NCBI GenBank assembly: GCA_963696105.1
Contig: CAVOIP010000005.1
Coordinates: forward strand, 1,240,001-1,304,000
From: CAVRTM01 sp963696105
GTDB taxonomy: Bacteria > Actinomycetota > Actinomycetes > Actinomycetales > Dermatophilaceae
Reading direction: 5' to 3'
Length of the DNA: 64,000 nt
Numbering within the stretch: the first letter of the stretch is position 1; each line of letters starts with the position of its first letter. The position numbers were made by a program, and so were the translations under genes. Positions 15,186-24,589 of this stretch are shown piece after piece. Under the pieces are notes generated by a model. The model was not told the origin of the DNA and searched no databases. It worked only from the letters and a program-made list of their open reading frames with translations.

Positions 15186-16253
15186 ATGAGCACACCCGTG
15201 AGGACCGACCCACCGCCGGCGGCGCCATCCGAGGCCTCCAACCGGGTTTCCGTCGGTCTGTCGAGCCGGCTGCTGGGGCGCCCGGAGGTCGGCGCGCTGG
15301 TCGCGGCCATCGTCATCTTCATCTTCTTCCTCCTCGTCGCGCCGGCGTTCCGCAGCCTGCCTGCCCTGTTCACCGTCCTCTACCAGTCCTCCACGATCGG
15401 AATCGTCGCGGTCGGCGTGGGCATGTTGATGATCGGAGGCGAGTTCGACCTCTCCGCCGGCGTCCTGGTGACCTCTGCCGGACTGCTGAACGGCGTCTTC
15501 TGCTACCAGCTCGGCATCAACCTCTGGGTCGGCGCTGTCCTGTCGCTCGTCTTCTGCCTTGCCGTCGGGTTCCTCAACGGCTACCTCGTCATGAGAACGG
15601 GCATTCCCAGCTTCCTGATCACGTTGGGGACGTTCTTCGTCCTCCAGGGCGCCAACCTCGGTGTCACCAAGCTCGTCACGGGCTCGGTCTCCAGCCCCAA
15701 CATCGACCAGATGCAAGGCTTCGGCTCCCTGAGCTGGATCTTCGCCCACGACTTCCAGATCGGATCCGTCACCCTGAACATCACGGTCATCTGGTGGCTG
15801 CTGTTCGCGGGGCTGTCCGCCTACGTGCTGCAGCGCACCAGGGTCGGCAACTGGATCTACGCAGTCGGCGGCAACGCCGCCTCCGCACGCGCGGTCGGTG
15901 TCCCGGTGACCCGTGTGAAGATCGGCCTGTTCATGACGGTGTCCTTCCTCGCCTGGTTCGCCGGCATGCACTTCCTGTACCGGTTCAGCACCCTCCAGGC
16001 CAACAACGGCGTGGGTAACGAGTTCCTCTACATCATCGCCGCGGTCGTGGGCGGCACGATGCTCACGGGCGGCTACGGCAACGCGCTCGGCGTCGCCCTC
16101 GGTGCCTTCATCTTCGGCATGACGAGTCTCTGCATCGTCTACGCCGGTTGGGACCCCAACTGGTTCAAGGCGTTCCTCGGGGTCATGCTCCTGCTCGCGG
16201 TCATGGTGAACCTCTACGTCAAGAAGCTTTCGACAACACGAAAGGTGGGCTGA
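15186..16253 (+). CDS. ABC sugar transporter permease (ribose/inositol type)
   Basis: A 355-residue BPD_transp_2-type permease with 8-10 membrane segments. Recognisable are GVGMLMIGGEFDLSAG (the GGxDLSVG-like family motif), RTGIPSFLITLGTFF, and GNAASARAVGVPVTRVKIGLF, the cytoplasmic EAA-like loop. It lies between the binding protein and the ATPase. As with other ribose-type importers, two copies would form the channel. Confidence 0.93.
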   Translation: MSTPVRTDPPPAAPSEASNRVSVGLSSRLLGRPEVGALVAAIVIFIFFLLVAPAFRSLPALFTVLYQSSTIGIVAVGVGMLMIGGEFDLSAGVLVTSAGLLNGVFCYQLGINLWVGAVLSLVFCLAVGFLNGYLVMRTGIPSFLITLGTFFVLQGANLGVTKLVTGSVSSPNIDQMQGFGSLSWIFAHDFQIGSVTLNITVIWWLLFAGLSAYVLQRTRVGNWIYAVGGNAASARAVGVPVTRVKIGLFMTVSFLAWFAGMHFLYRFSTLQANNGVGNEFLYIIAAVVGGTMLTGGYGNALGVALGAFIFGMTSLCIVYAGWDPNWFKAFLGVMLLLAVMVNLYVKKLSTTRKVG

Positions 16254-16254
16254 G

Positions 16255-17070
16255 ATGACCGACACCATCACGGAGCACGCCGACCACACGCTGCACCAGG
16301 GCGAACCGCTCGTCCAGATGATCGACGTAGGCAAGGCCTATGGGGCGATCCGCGCGCTGAGCGGCATCAACCTGACGGTCAACGCCGGAGAGGTGACCTG
16401 CGTCCTCGGTGACAACGGCGCCGGGAAGTCCACGCTGATCAAGATCATCTCTGGGCTGCACCCGCACAATGACGGCACGCTCAAGGTTGACGGGCAGGCG
16501 GTGAAGTTCGCCTCACCCCGCGACTCCCTCGGGCACGGGATCGCCACCGTGTACCAGGACCTCGCTGTGGTCAGCCTCATGGAGGTGTGGCGCAACTTCT
16601 TCCTCGGCTCGGAGCTCGTCAGCAGCAAGGGGCCACTGGCTCCGTTGAAGGTCAACGAGATGAAGGAGATCACCGACTCCGAGCTGCGCAAGATGGGCAT
16701 CGTCGTCAAGGACATCAACCAGCCGATCGGCACGCTCTCCGGTGGTCAGCGGCAGTGTGTCGCCATCGCGCGGGCCGTCTACTTCGGCGCACGGGTGCTG
16801 ATCCTCGACGAGCCGACGGCCGCGCTCGGTGTCAAGCAGTCCGGGGTCGTCCTGAAGTACACGGCGGCCGCCCGCGACGCCGGCCTCGGCGTCGTGTTCA
16901 TCACCCACAACCCGCACCACGCCTACCTCGTCGGGGACCACTTCATCATCCTCAAGCTGGGCCGGTGCGTGCTGGACAAGCGCCGCTCCGAGGTCAGCCT
17001 CGACGAGCTGACGGCCGAGATGGCCGGCGGCCAGGAGCTGACCGAGCTCTCGCACGAGCTGAAGCGCTAG
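16255..17070 (+). CDS. ABC sugar transporter ATP-binding protein, single domain
   Basis: A 271-residue ATPase with Walker A GDNGAGKST, Q-loop VYQDLAVV, signature LSGGQRQ, Walker B VLILDEPTAALG, and switch His in FITHNPHHA. Ribose-type ATPases are usually twice this length with two cassettes; this one has a single cassette, as in FrcA-type transporters, and would act as a homodimer. The start is 1 nt after the permease stop (TGAGATG), so translation is coupled. Confidence 0.93.
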   Translation: MTDTITEHADHTLHQGEPLVQMIDVGKAYGAIRALSGINLTVNAGEVTCVLGDNGAGKSTLIKIISGLHPHNDGTLKVDGQAVKFASPRDSLGHGIATVYQDLAVVSLMEVWRNFFLGSELVSSKGPLAPLKVNEMKEITDSELRKMGIVVKDINQPIGTLSGGQRQCVAIARAVYFGARVLILDEPTAALGVKQSGVVLKYTAAARDAGLGVVFITHNPHHAYLVGDHFIILKLGRCVLDKRRSEVSLDELTAEMAGGQELTELSHELKR

Positions 17071-17121
17071 GCCCCAGTACCCACCACCACCTGCTCACCG
17101 GAACGCGAGAGGAAGCACCAC

Positions 17122-18126
17122 GTGACACTTCGAGTCGGAGTCATCGGCACGGGCAACATCGGCGCCGACCACGTACGACGCCTGTCGGCGCAGGTGTCGG
17201 GGGCGGCGGTCACCGCGGTCTTCGACGTGGCGACCCAGCGCGCGGCGGAGGTGGCCGAGTCGGTGGGCGCCACCGCGCTCGCCACCTGGACCGACCTGGT
17301 CGACGCCGCGGACGTCGATGCCGTCGTGATCGCCTCCCCGGGACCGCTGCACGCCGAGCAGGTGCTGGCCTGCATCGACGCCGGCAAGCCGGTGCTGTGC
17401 GAGAAGCCGCTGGCCACCACCGGTGAGGACGCGCTGAAGGTGCTCTCGGCCGAGGTCGCCCTCGGGCGGCGGCTGGTCCAGGTGGGGTTCATGCGTCGCT
17501 ACGACCGCGCCTACCGCGTGGTCAAGGCGGCCATGGACGACGGCAGCATCGGCGAGCCGCTGCTCGCGCACATGGTGCACCGCAACGCCTCGGTCCCCGA
17601 CACGTTCACCAGCGACATGGCGATGACCGACTCGGTGATCCACGAGATCGACACCATCCGGTGGCTGTTCGACCAGGAGGTGGTGGCGACCACCGTGGTG
17701 GCCAGCCGGCCGAGCCCGCGCGTCGCCGGCCGGGTCCGCGACCCGCAGCTGGTGCTGTTCGAGCTCACCGACGGCGCGGTCATCGACGTCGAGGTGTTCG
17801 TCAACTGCCAGTACGGCTACGACGTGCGCTGCGAGATCGTCGGCTCCGAGGGCACCGTCTCCATGGACAACCCGAGCAGCAGCTCGCTGCTGCAGCGCGG
17901 GCGACGGGTCGAGGCGGTCCCGGCCGACTGGCGCGTCCGGTTCGACCTCGCGTACCTCGAGGAGATGCAGGAGTGGGCGGACGGGCTGCGCGCCGGCGTC
18001 GTGCGGGGGCCCAGCTCCTGGGACGGCTACGCGGCCGCGGTCGTGGCTGGCTGCGCCGTGCACTCCCTCACGGAGGGCTCGCGCGTCCTGGTCGAGCAGG
18101 TGGACCGCCCCGCCCTCTACCGCTGA
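17122..18126 (+). CDS. iolG: Inositol 2-dehydrogenase
   Basis: A 334-residue Gfo/Idh/MocA oxidoreductase that oxidises myo-inositol to 2-keto-myo-inositol with NAD. The Rossmann start is VGVIGTGNIGADHVRRL; the catalytic Lys is in CEKPLATT (about 97-104); a further motif is TDSVIHEIDTIRWLF with the conserved His. The GTG start follows GAGAGGAAG. It lies directly after the transporter and before iolH. A second dehydrogenase of this family is at 23496. Confidence 0.92.
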   Translation: MTLRVGVIGTGNIGADHVRRLSAQVSGAAVTAVFDVATQRAAEVAESVGATALATWTDLVDAADVDAVVIASPGPLHAEQVLACIDAGKPVLCEKPLATTGEDALKVLSAEVALGRRLVQVGFMRRYDRAYRVVKAAMDDGSIGEPLLAHMVHRNASVPDTFTSDMAMTDSVIHEIDTIRWLFDQEVVATTVVASRPSPRVAGRVRDPQLVLFELTDGAVIDVEVFVNCQYGYDVRCEIVGSEGTVSMDNPSSSSLLQRGRRVEAVPADWRVRFDLAYLEEMQEWADGLRAGVVRGPSSWDGYAAAVVAGCAVHSLTEGSRVLVEQVDRPALYR

Positions 18127-18165
18127 CCTGTCGCCGGAGCCGGAGCCCCACGAGGAGATGTGCCC

Positions 18166-19020
18166 GTGAAGATCGCCCTTGATCCCTACATGTTCCGCAC
18201 CACCCCGCTGACGGAGCTGCCCGGCCTCGTCGCCGAGCTCGGCTACCAGCACATCGAGCTCTCGCCGCGGGAGGACTTCCTGCCGTTCTTCCTGCATCCG
18301 CGGGCCGACCGCCACACCATCGCGGCGTTCAAGGCGGCGCTGGACGCCGCCGGGGTCGAGGTGGCCTCGGTGCTGCCGCTCTACCGGTGGTCCGGGCCGG
18401 ACGAGGACGAGCGTCAGGCGGCGGTGCGGTACTGGAAGCGCGCGATCGAGATCACCGTCGACCTCGGCTGCTCGGTGATGAACTCCGAGTTCAACGGCCG
18501 GCCCGAGCAGGCGAGCCGGAGCGAGGCGCAGTTCTGGCGGTCGATGGAGGAGCTGCTGCCGGTGTTCGAACGCGAGGGCATGCAGCTGCGGCTGGAGCCG
18601 CACCCCGACGACTTCGTCGAGGACGGCAAGGTCGCGGTCGACATGGTGCGCGGCATCGACTCGCCGCTGGTGTCCTATCTGTACTGCGCGCCGCACACGT
18701 TCCACATGGGCGGCGACATGACCGGGATCATGGACTACGCGGGGGACCTGCTCACCCACCTGCACATCGCGGACTCCTTCGACCATCGCGCCTCCTCGGG
18801 CCTGCGCTACATCGTCAACCCGCCCGGGTCGACCGCCCGGGTCCACCAGCACCTCGACATCGGACAGGGTGAGGTGGACTGGGACGAGTTCTTCTCGATG
18901 CTCGAGCGGCTCGGCTTCGACGGCATCGCCACCGCCTGCGTGTTCGCATGGGAGGACCGCGCCCGCGAGTCCAGCCTCTTCATGCGGGAGCAGATCGAGA
19001 AGCACATGGGGGCGAGGTGA
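18166..19020 (+). CDS. iolH: IolH family TIM-barrel protein
   Basis: A 284-residue AP-endonuclease-2-type TIM barrel starting MKIALDPYMFRTTPL, as I recall for IolH, with YQHIELSPREDFLPFF, LRLEPHPDDFVED and LLTHLHIADSFDHRASSG. IolH accompanies inositol operons but its reaction is not settled. Two GTG starts exist, at 18160 and 18166; GAGGAG is well spaced only for 18166. The TGA overlaps the next GTG. Confidence 0.88.
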   Translation: MKIALDPYMFRTTPLTELPGLVAELGYQHIELSPREDFLPFFLHPRADRHTIAAFKAALDAAGVEVASVLPLYRWSGPDEDERQAAVRYWKRAIEITVDLGCSVMNSEFNGRPEQASRSEAQFWRSMEELLPVFEREGMQLRLEPHPDDFVEDGKVAVDMVRGIDSPLVSYLYCAPHTFHMGGDMTGIMDYAGDLLTHLHIADSFDHRASSGLRYIVNPPGSTARVHQHLDIGQGEVDWDEFFSMLERLGFDGIATACVFAWEDRARESSLFMREQIEKHMGAR

Positions 19021-20000
19021 GCCCCGTCGAGCCGGGCACCCCCGAGGTCCTGACCGTCGGGCGCATCGGCGTCGACCTGTATCCCCAGCAGACCGGCGTA
19101 CCGCTGTCGCAGGTGACGACGTTCGCCCGGTCGCTGGGTGGCACCGCGACCAACGTCGCGGTGGGGGCGACCCGGCTCGGGCGCCGCGTCGCCGTCCTCA
19201 CCAAGGTCGGGCCGGACCCGTTCGGGACGTTCGTGCGCGAGGCGCTGGCGGGGTTCGGCGTGGACGCCAGCCACGTCGGCACGGCCGAGGACCTGCTGAC
19301 GCCGATCGTCTTCTGCGCGCTGGACCCGCCCGAGGACCCGCCGCTGCTGTTCTACCGGCTGCCCGTCGCGCCGGACCTGACCCTGACCAAGGACGACGTC
19401 CCGTGGGACCTCGTGCGCGACGTCCCGCTGCTCTGGGTGACCGGCACCGGCGTCTCGACCGAGCCGGCGCGCCAGACCCAGCTCGACCTGCTGGCCCATC
19501 GTGGCCGGCCCGATGCGGCGACCGGTCGCTGGACCGTCCTGGACCTCGACTGGCGGCCCATGTTCTGGCCCTCGCCGCAGGACGCCCGACGCGAGTACGA
19601 GCTGATGCTCGAGCACGTGAACGTCGTGGTCGGCAACCGCGCCGAGGCCGAGGTGGCCGTCGGCACGTCCGACCCGGAGGAGGCCGCCCGGCGGCTGCTC
19701 GACCACGGGGTGGAGCTGGCGCTGGTGAAGAAGGGCGGCGAGGGCGTCCTGGTCGCGACCCGCGACGCGATGCACACCGTCGCCCCGCAGCTGGTCGACG
19801 TGGTGTGCGGGCTCGGCGCGGGTGACGCCTTCGGCGGGGCGCTGGTGCACGGCCTGCTCTCGGGCTGGGATCCGGTGCGGATCGCCGAGTACGGCAACGC
19901 CGCCGGTGCGATCGTCGTCGCCCAGCTCGCCTGTGCCGACGCGATGCCCACGCTCGAGGAGCTCGAGGCCATGGTCGCCGGACGGTGGCAGGCGCCGTGA
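19017..20000 (+). CDS. iolC: 5-dehydro-2-deoxygluconokinase
   Basis: A 327-residue PfkB/ribokinase-type kinase that phosphorylates 5-dehydro-2-deoxygluconate. Seen: TVGRIGVDLYPQQTGVPL, the first PfkB signature region LGGTATNVAVGATRLGRRV, and the C-terminal GLGAGDAFGGALVHG with the catalytic Asp. The GTG start overlaps the iolH stop (GTGA), giving coupled translation. Length is that of single-domain IolC rather than the IolC-DUF2090 fusion found in some bacteria; the following gene supplies an aldolase-like protein. Confidence 0.94.
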   Translation: MSPVEPGTPEVLTVGRIGVDLYPQQTGVPLSQVTTFARSLGGTATNVAVGATRLGRRVAVLTKVGPDPFGTFVREALAGFGVDASHVGTAEDLLTPIVFCALDPPEDPPLLFYRLPVAPDLTLTKDDVPWDLVRDVPLLWVTGTGVSTEPARQTQLDLLAHRGRPDAATGRWTVLDLDWRPMFWPSPQDARREYELMLEHVNVVVGNRAEAEVAVGTSDPEEAARRLLDHGVELALVKKGGEGVLVATRDAMHTVAPQLVDVVCGLGAGDAFGGALVHGLLSGWDPVRIAEYGNAAGAIVVAQLACADAMPTLEELEAMVAGRWQAP

Positions 20001-20064
20001 CCCGCATGCAGGGGACCAGCGGCGGCCCGACCCCGACGACCACGCTCCCGGAAGGAGCCCGATG

Positions 20065-20991
20065 ATGGCGCAGCAGATCAGCGACGAGCAGTGGCGCGAG
20101 CTGCTGGAGACCAGGGCCACCCGTCCCGCCGCGGTGGCCGAGGCCTACGCGAGCCGCAAGAGGCCCGAGGGGCTCCTCTCCGAACGGGGCACCATCTTCC
20201 TCGTGGCGGCCGACCACCCCGCGCGGGGATCCCTGGCGTCCGGGCCGGACGCGATGGCGATGGCCGACCGGCGCGGGCTGCTCGAGCGGCTGATGACCGC
20301 CCTGTCCCGGCCCGGCGTCGACGGGGCGCTCGGCTCGCCCGACATCGTCGAGGAGCTGCTGCTGCTCGGCGCCCTCGAGGGCAAGGTCGTCGTCGGGTCG
20401 ATGAACCGCGGGGGCCTCGACGGTGCCGCCTGGACGATGGACGACCGCTTCACCGGGTACGACGCGGCCAGCATCAAGGCCTGCCGGCTCGAGGGCGGGA
20501 AGATGCTGCTGCGCATCGACGACGAGGACGCCGGCACCGCGCCGACGCTGCACGCCTGCGCGCGGGCCGTGAGCGAGCTGGCCGAGCACCAGCTGATGGC
20601 GATGGTCGAGCCGCTGCCCTACCACCGCGACAGCTCCGGTCGGCTGGCCCTGCGCAAGGACACCGCCTCCCTGGCCCGGGCCGTGACGGTCGCCTCCGCG
20701 CTGGGCACGACGAGCGCGTGGACGTGGCTGAAGATGCCGTCGTGCGACGAGCCGGAGGTTGTCTACGGCGCGACGACCCTGCCGTGCGTGGTGCTCGGCG
20801 GCGCGCCCGGACCCGACCCCGAGGCCGACCTCGCCGCCTGGGGCAGGACGCTGCGTCAGGACGCCGTGCGCGGCCTGGTCGTCGGACGCTCGCTGCTCTA
20901 CCCGCCCGACGGCGACGTCGCCCGGGCCGTCGACGCGGCGGCCGACATCCTGGCCGCCACGGCCGCCGGCGTGACGGGAGGTCGGCGATGA
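20065..20991 (+). CDS. Aldolase-like beta/alpha-barrel protein (Cgl0159 family)
   Basis: A 308-residue protein with an aldolase-like barrel (TIFLVAADHPARG, GVDGALGSPDIVEELL, GSMNRGGLDGAAW, ASIKACRLEGGKMLLRID, AWTWLKMPS). It resembles the C. glutamicum Cgl0159 family, found in iol clusters next to iolC. It probably cleaves 5-dehydro-2-deoxy-6-phosphogluconate to malonate semialdehyde and dihydroxyacetone phosphate in place of IolJ; Lys in SIKACR or WLKMP may form a Schiff base (inference). An ATG 3 nt earlier is possible; the AAGGAG spacing favours 20065. The stop overlaps iolD as ATGA. Confidence 0.82.
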   Translation: MAQQISDEQWRELLETRATRPAAVAEAYASRKRPEGLLSERGTIFLVAADHPARGSLASGPDAMAMADRRGLLERLMTALSRPGVDGALGSPDIVEELLLLGALEGKVVVGSMNRGGLDGAAWTMDDRFTGYDAASIKACRLEGGKMLLRIDDEDAGTAPTLHACARAVSELAEHQLMAMVEPLPYHRDSSGRLALRKDTASLARAVTVASALGTTSAWTWLKMPSCDEPEVVYGATTLPCVVLGGAPGPDPEADLAAWGRTLRQDAVRGLVVGRSLLYPPDGDVARAVDAAADILAATAAGVTGGRR

Positions 20992-22941
20992 CGGTCACCG
21001 AGCGGGTAGCCGTCACCCCCACGTCCGGGACCGTGCGGCTGACCACCGCTGAGGCCTTGGTGCGCTGGATGGTGGCACAGCGCTCCGAGCTGCTCGACGG
21101 CACCGAAGTGCCCTTGTTCGCCGGCGTGTTCGCGATCTTCGGGCACGGCAACGTGCTCGGCCTCGGCACCGCCCTGTACGCCGCTCAGGAGGAGCTCCCG
21201 ACGTGGCGCGGCCAGAACGAGCAGGGCATGGCGCTCGCGGCGATCGGCTTCGCGCGGGCCATGGACCGGCGTCAGGTCATGGCGGCGACGTCGTCGGCCG
21301 GTCCCGGGGCGCTCAACATGGTCACGGCGGCGGGGCTGGCCCACGCCAACCGGCTGCCCGTGCTGCTCCTGCCCGGCGACACGTTCACCGGACGCGGGCC
21401 CGACCCCGTGCTGCAGCAGGTCGAGCACTTCGGCGACCCCACCACCAGCGTCAACGACGCGTTCCGGGCGGTCTCCCGCTACTTCGACCGGATCACCCGC
21501 CCGGAGCAGCTCCTCACCACGCTGCCCCAGGTGGCGCGGGTGCTGACCGACCCGGCCGACGCCGGGCCGGTGGTGCTGTGCCTGCCCCAGGACGTGCAGG
21601 CCGAGGAGCACGACTTCCCGGTGGCGATGTTCACGCCCCGGGTGCACCGCGTGCCGCGTCCGCGCCCCGACGTCCGGTCGGTGGCCGAGGCGGCGGTGAT
21701 CCTGCGCTCGGCACGGCGACCGCTGCTGGTCTCCGGCGGCGGCGTGCGCTACTCCGGTGCGGCGGCGGAGGTGCTCGAGCTCGCGACGGCGCACGGCGTG
21801 CCGGTGGTGGAGACGGTCGCCGGGCGCACCCTGTTGCCCGAGCCGCACCCGCTGAACGCCGGGCCGCTCGGGATCATCGGGTCGGCCTCGGCCAACACCA
21901 TGGCGGCCGAGGCCGACGTGGTCGTGGCGATCGGCACGCGGCTGCAGGACTTCACCACCGCGTCGTGGACGCTGTTCTCCCCGGACGTGCGCATCGTCGG
22001 GGTCAACACGGCCCGCTTCGACGCCGTCAAGCGCGGCTCGCACGAGGTCGTGGGCGACGCCCGGGAGAGCGTGCGGGAGCTGGCAGCCGCCCTCCACGGG
22101 TGGTCGGTGGACCCTGCGTGGACGGCGCGTGCGGCGAGCGAGAAGGCCTCGTGGGACGCCCACATCGACACGTTGCGTGAAGGGGTGGCCCCTGACGGGT
22201 CGCTGACCTACGCGCAGGTGGTCGGCGTGGTCAACGACGCCAGCGGCCCGGACGACTACGTCGTCGTCTCCTCCGGTGGCATGCCCGGCGAGCTGCACGG
22301 TGGCTGGCGCAGCGGCCCGGTCGACACCGCAGGTGCGCCGGCGGCGCACGGCACCTCGGGCTCGACGATGGACCTGGAGTACGGCTTCTCCTGCATGGGC
22401 TATGAGATCGCGGGGCCGTGGGGTGCCTCGATGGCCCGCGGCCGGACCCACCCGGGCGGGGTCGTCACGACGCTGCTGGGCGACGGCTCCTACCTCATGC
22501 TCAACTCCGAGCTCTACTCCGCGGCGTTCGCCGGCCACCCGTTCGTCGCGGTGGTCTGCGACAACGGCGGCTACGCCGTGATCCACCGGCTGCAGACCGG
22601 TCAGGGCGCGCCCGGGTTCAACAACCTGCTCAGCGACGCGGCCGGCCCCGGCGCGGGGCTCGGCGGCGTGCGTGTCGACTTCGCCGCGCACGCCCGCTCG
22701 CTCGGCTGCACCGTGGAGGACGTGCCCGAGGGTGGGTCGGTCGGCGACCTCGCGGCGGCGTACGGCCGGGCCCGTGCGGAGGCCGTGCGCACCCGCCGGC
22801 CGGCGGTGGTGGTCTGCCGCACCCACCCCTCGACGTGGACGGAGGCGGGTGCGTTCTGGGAGGTGGGCGTGCCCAGCGCGCTGTCCGGGCCGCGCGGCGT
22901 ACGACGAGCACAAGGCGACCCAGGTGCGGTGGCTGTCATGA
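20988..22941 (+). CDS. iolD: 3D-(3,5/4)-trihydroxycyclohexane-1,2-dione hydrolase, with a frameshift near the C-terminus
   Basis: A ThDP-dependent hydrolase that opens the inositol-derived ring to 5-deoxy-glucuronate. The activating Glu78 is in WRGQNEQGM; the ThDP motif is GDGSYLMLN (498-506); TSSAGPGALNMVTAA and NAGPLGIIGSASAN mark the other domains. As read, the frame runs on to 23033 with an Arg-rich tail of poor codon use. Dropping one G from GGG at 22887-22889 gives the ending GRAAYDEHKATQVRWLS, stop at 22941, with G/C at nearly every third base. So there is a one-base insertion or a sequencing error. The enzyme core is intact either way. Confidence 0.9.
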
Positions 22942-23029
22942 CGCGCCGGATGGCGACGCGCTCCCTCCTGGTGTCCCGCCGTGGCCGACCCGGCCCCGGC
23001 GGTCGGTCCGGCTCTGCTGTGAGGTGCAC

Positions 23030-23419
23030 ATGACGATCGTGGTCGGTTACGTCCCCACTCCCGAGGGTGAGGCGGCGCTCGCGCGGGCCGGCGAGGAGGC
23101 GCGGCTGCGCACGGAGAAGCTCGTGGTCGTCAGCTCCACGCGCGGCGAGTCCGGCGTCGGCCCGACCTATCCGCAAACGGGGGCGCTGATGCGGCTCGTC
23201 GCCGACCTGAAGGCCGACGGGGTGGACGTCGAGGTGCAGCACCGGGAGCGTTCCGGCGACGCCGCGGACGACATCCTGTCTGCGGTGGACGCGGAGAAGG
23301 CCAGCCTCGTGGTCGTCGGGCTGAAGAAGCGCTCGGCGGTCGGCAAGCTGGTGCTCGGCAGCACGGCCCAGACCGTGATGCTGCGGGCGCGCTGCTCGGT
23401 GCTCGGCGTCCGGGTCTGA
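23030..23419 (+). CDS. Universal stress protein (UspA family)
   Basis: A 129-residue single-domain USP starting MTIVVGYVPTPEGEAALARA. The ATP-binding signature is VVVGLKKRSAVGKLVLGSTAQTVM near the end, of the form G-2x-G-9x-G(S/T), so nucleotide binding is likely. It is the last rightward gene of the iol island and is followed by a short repeat array. Its job in inositol use is unknown. Confidence 0.88.
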   Translation: MTIVVGYVPTPEGEAALARAGEEARLRTEKLVVVSSTRGESGVGPTYPQTGALMRLVADLKADGVDVEVQHRERSGDAADDILSAVDAEKASLVVVGLKKRSAVGKLVLGSTAQTVMLRARCSVLGVRV

Positions 23420-23446
23420 TCCCGGTCGGCGTCCCGGTCTCCGCCC

Positions 23447-23503
23447 TGCTGTCAGGCGCCGACCGGGGTGCTGTCAGGGCCAAACGGGGGTGCGGTCAGA
23501 GCC
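23447..23503. repeat. 22-bp-period direct repeat
   Basis: TGCTGTCAGG or TGCGGTCAGA begins at 23447, 23469 and 23491, with linkers like GCCAAACGGGGG. It lies between the convergent usp and dehydrogenase genes; GTCA of the last copy supplies the TGA stop of the leftward gene. A related 17-bp array is at 33362. Confidence 0.75.
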
Positions 23504-24512
23504 CGGCCGGCTGCGCGCGGACCTCCGCCACCTCCACCGGGCGGCCGCGGTGACGCGACAGCTCGCACGCCTCGGCGATGTAGAGGGCCTCCAGGGCGTC
23601 GGCGGGCGGACAGGGGTTGACGGTCCGCCCGGAGGCGACGTCGACGAAGCACGCGAGCTCGGCGACGTAGGCGTCGTGGAAGCGCTCCATGAAGCTGGCG
23701 TAGGGCCGTCCCCGCTGCCAGGAGACCGAGCGCTCCGCGGTCGGCGTCGGTGCGCGGTCGTCGAGCCCGACGAAGCGGGCGTCCTTCGAGCCGCACAGCT
23801 CCAGCCGGACGTCGTGCCCGGCGCCGTTGTAGCGCGTGGCCGTCACCGTGCCGAGCAGGTCGTCGTCGAAGCGCAGCAGCGCCGCACAGGTGTCGACATC
23901 ACCGGCCTCGCCGAAGAAGGGAGCGCCCCGGTTGGCGCCGAACGCGCTGACGGAGACGACCTCGCGGCCGGTGACCCAGCGCAGGATGTCGAAGTCGTGG
24001 ATGCTGCAGTCGCGGAACAGGCCGCCGGACGTGGCGATGTACGCCGCCGGGGGCGGGCTCTCGTCCCCGGTCACGGCCCGCACGGTGTGCAGCCAGCCGA
24101 GGTCACCGTCGAGCAGCGCCTGCCGGGCCGCCCGGTAGCCGAGGTCGAACCGCCGCTGGAAGCCGACCTGCACGGGGGTCCGGCTGCGCTGGGCGTGGTC
24201 GACGACCTCGCGGGTGCCGGGCACGTCGAGGGCGACCGGCTTCTCACAGAACACCGGCACCTCGCGGTCGAGCGCCTGGTGCACCAGTGCGGCGTGGGCG
24301 CCCGTGGCCGCGGTGACCACCAGCGCGTCCACGCCCTCGGTGTAGAGCGCGTCCACGTCGGGCACGGCTTCGAGGCCGGTCGCTGCCGCCAGGGCGCGCG
24401 CCCGGTCGGCGTCCGCGTCCGCGACGAGCACCGCATCGACCCCGTCGAGGGCCTGCAGCGTCGTGGCGTGGAAGGAGCCGATGCGCCCGGTGCCGACCAG
24501 TCCGATCCTCAT
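23496..24512 (-). CDS. Gfo/Idh/MocA oxidoreductase, probable second inositol dehydrogenase
   Basis: A 338-residue dehydrogenase with Rossmann start IGLVGTGRIGSFHATTLQ, catalytic Lys in FCEKPVALD (about 96-104), QVGFQRRFDLGYRAAR, and the DCSIHDFDILRWVTG motif. It resembles myo- or scyllo-inositol 2-dehydrogenases. The ATG at 24512 is chosen because the Rossmann fold begins at once; an upstream in-frame ATG would add 22 unlikely residues. It closes the island in the opposite direction and may widen the range of inositol isomers used. Confidence 0.88.
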   Translation of the reverse strand: MRIGLVGTGRIGSFHATTLQALDGVDAVLVADADADRARALAAATGLEAVPDVDALYTEGVDALVVTAATGAHAALVHQALDREVPVFCEKPVALDVPGTREVVDHAQRSRTPVQVGFQRRFDLGYRAARQALLDGDLGWLHTVRAVTGDESPPPAAYIATSGGLFRDCSIHDFDILRWVTGREVVSVSAFGANRGAPFFGEAGDVDTCAALLRFDDDLLGTVTATRYNGAGHDVRLELCGSKDARFVGLDDRAPTPTAERSVSWQRGRPYASFMERFHDAYVAELACFVDVASGRTVNPCPPADALEALYIAEACELSRHRGRPVEVAEVRAQPAGL

Positions 24513-24589
24513 GGCGCTCCCGGTGGTCTGACGTTGGGCGGGCGCCCAGCGTCGCCGGTGCCAGGCACCCCTGTCCACCCCCTCGTGCC

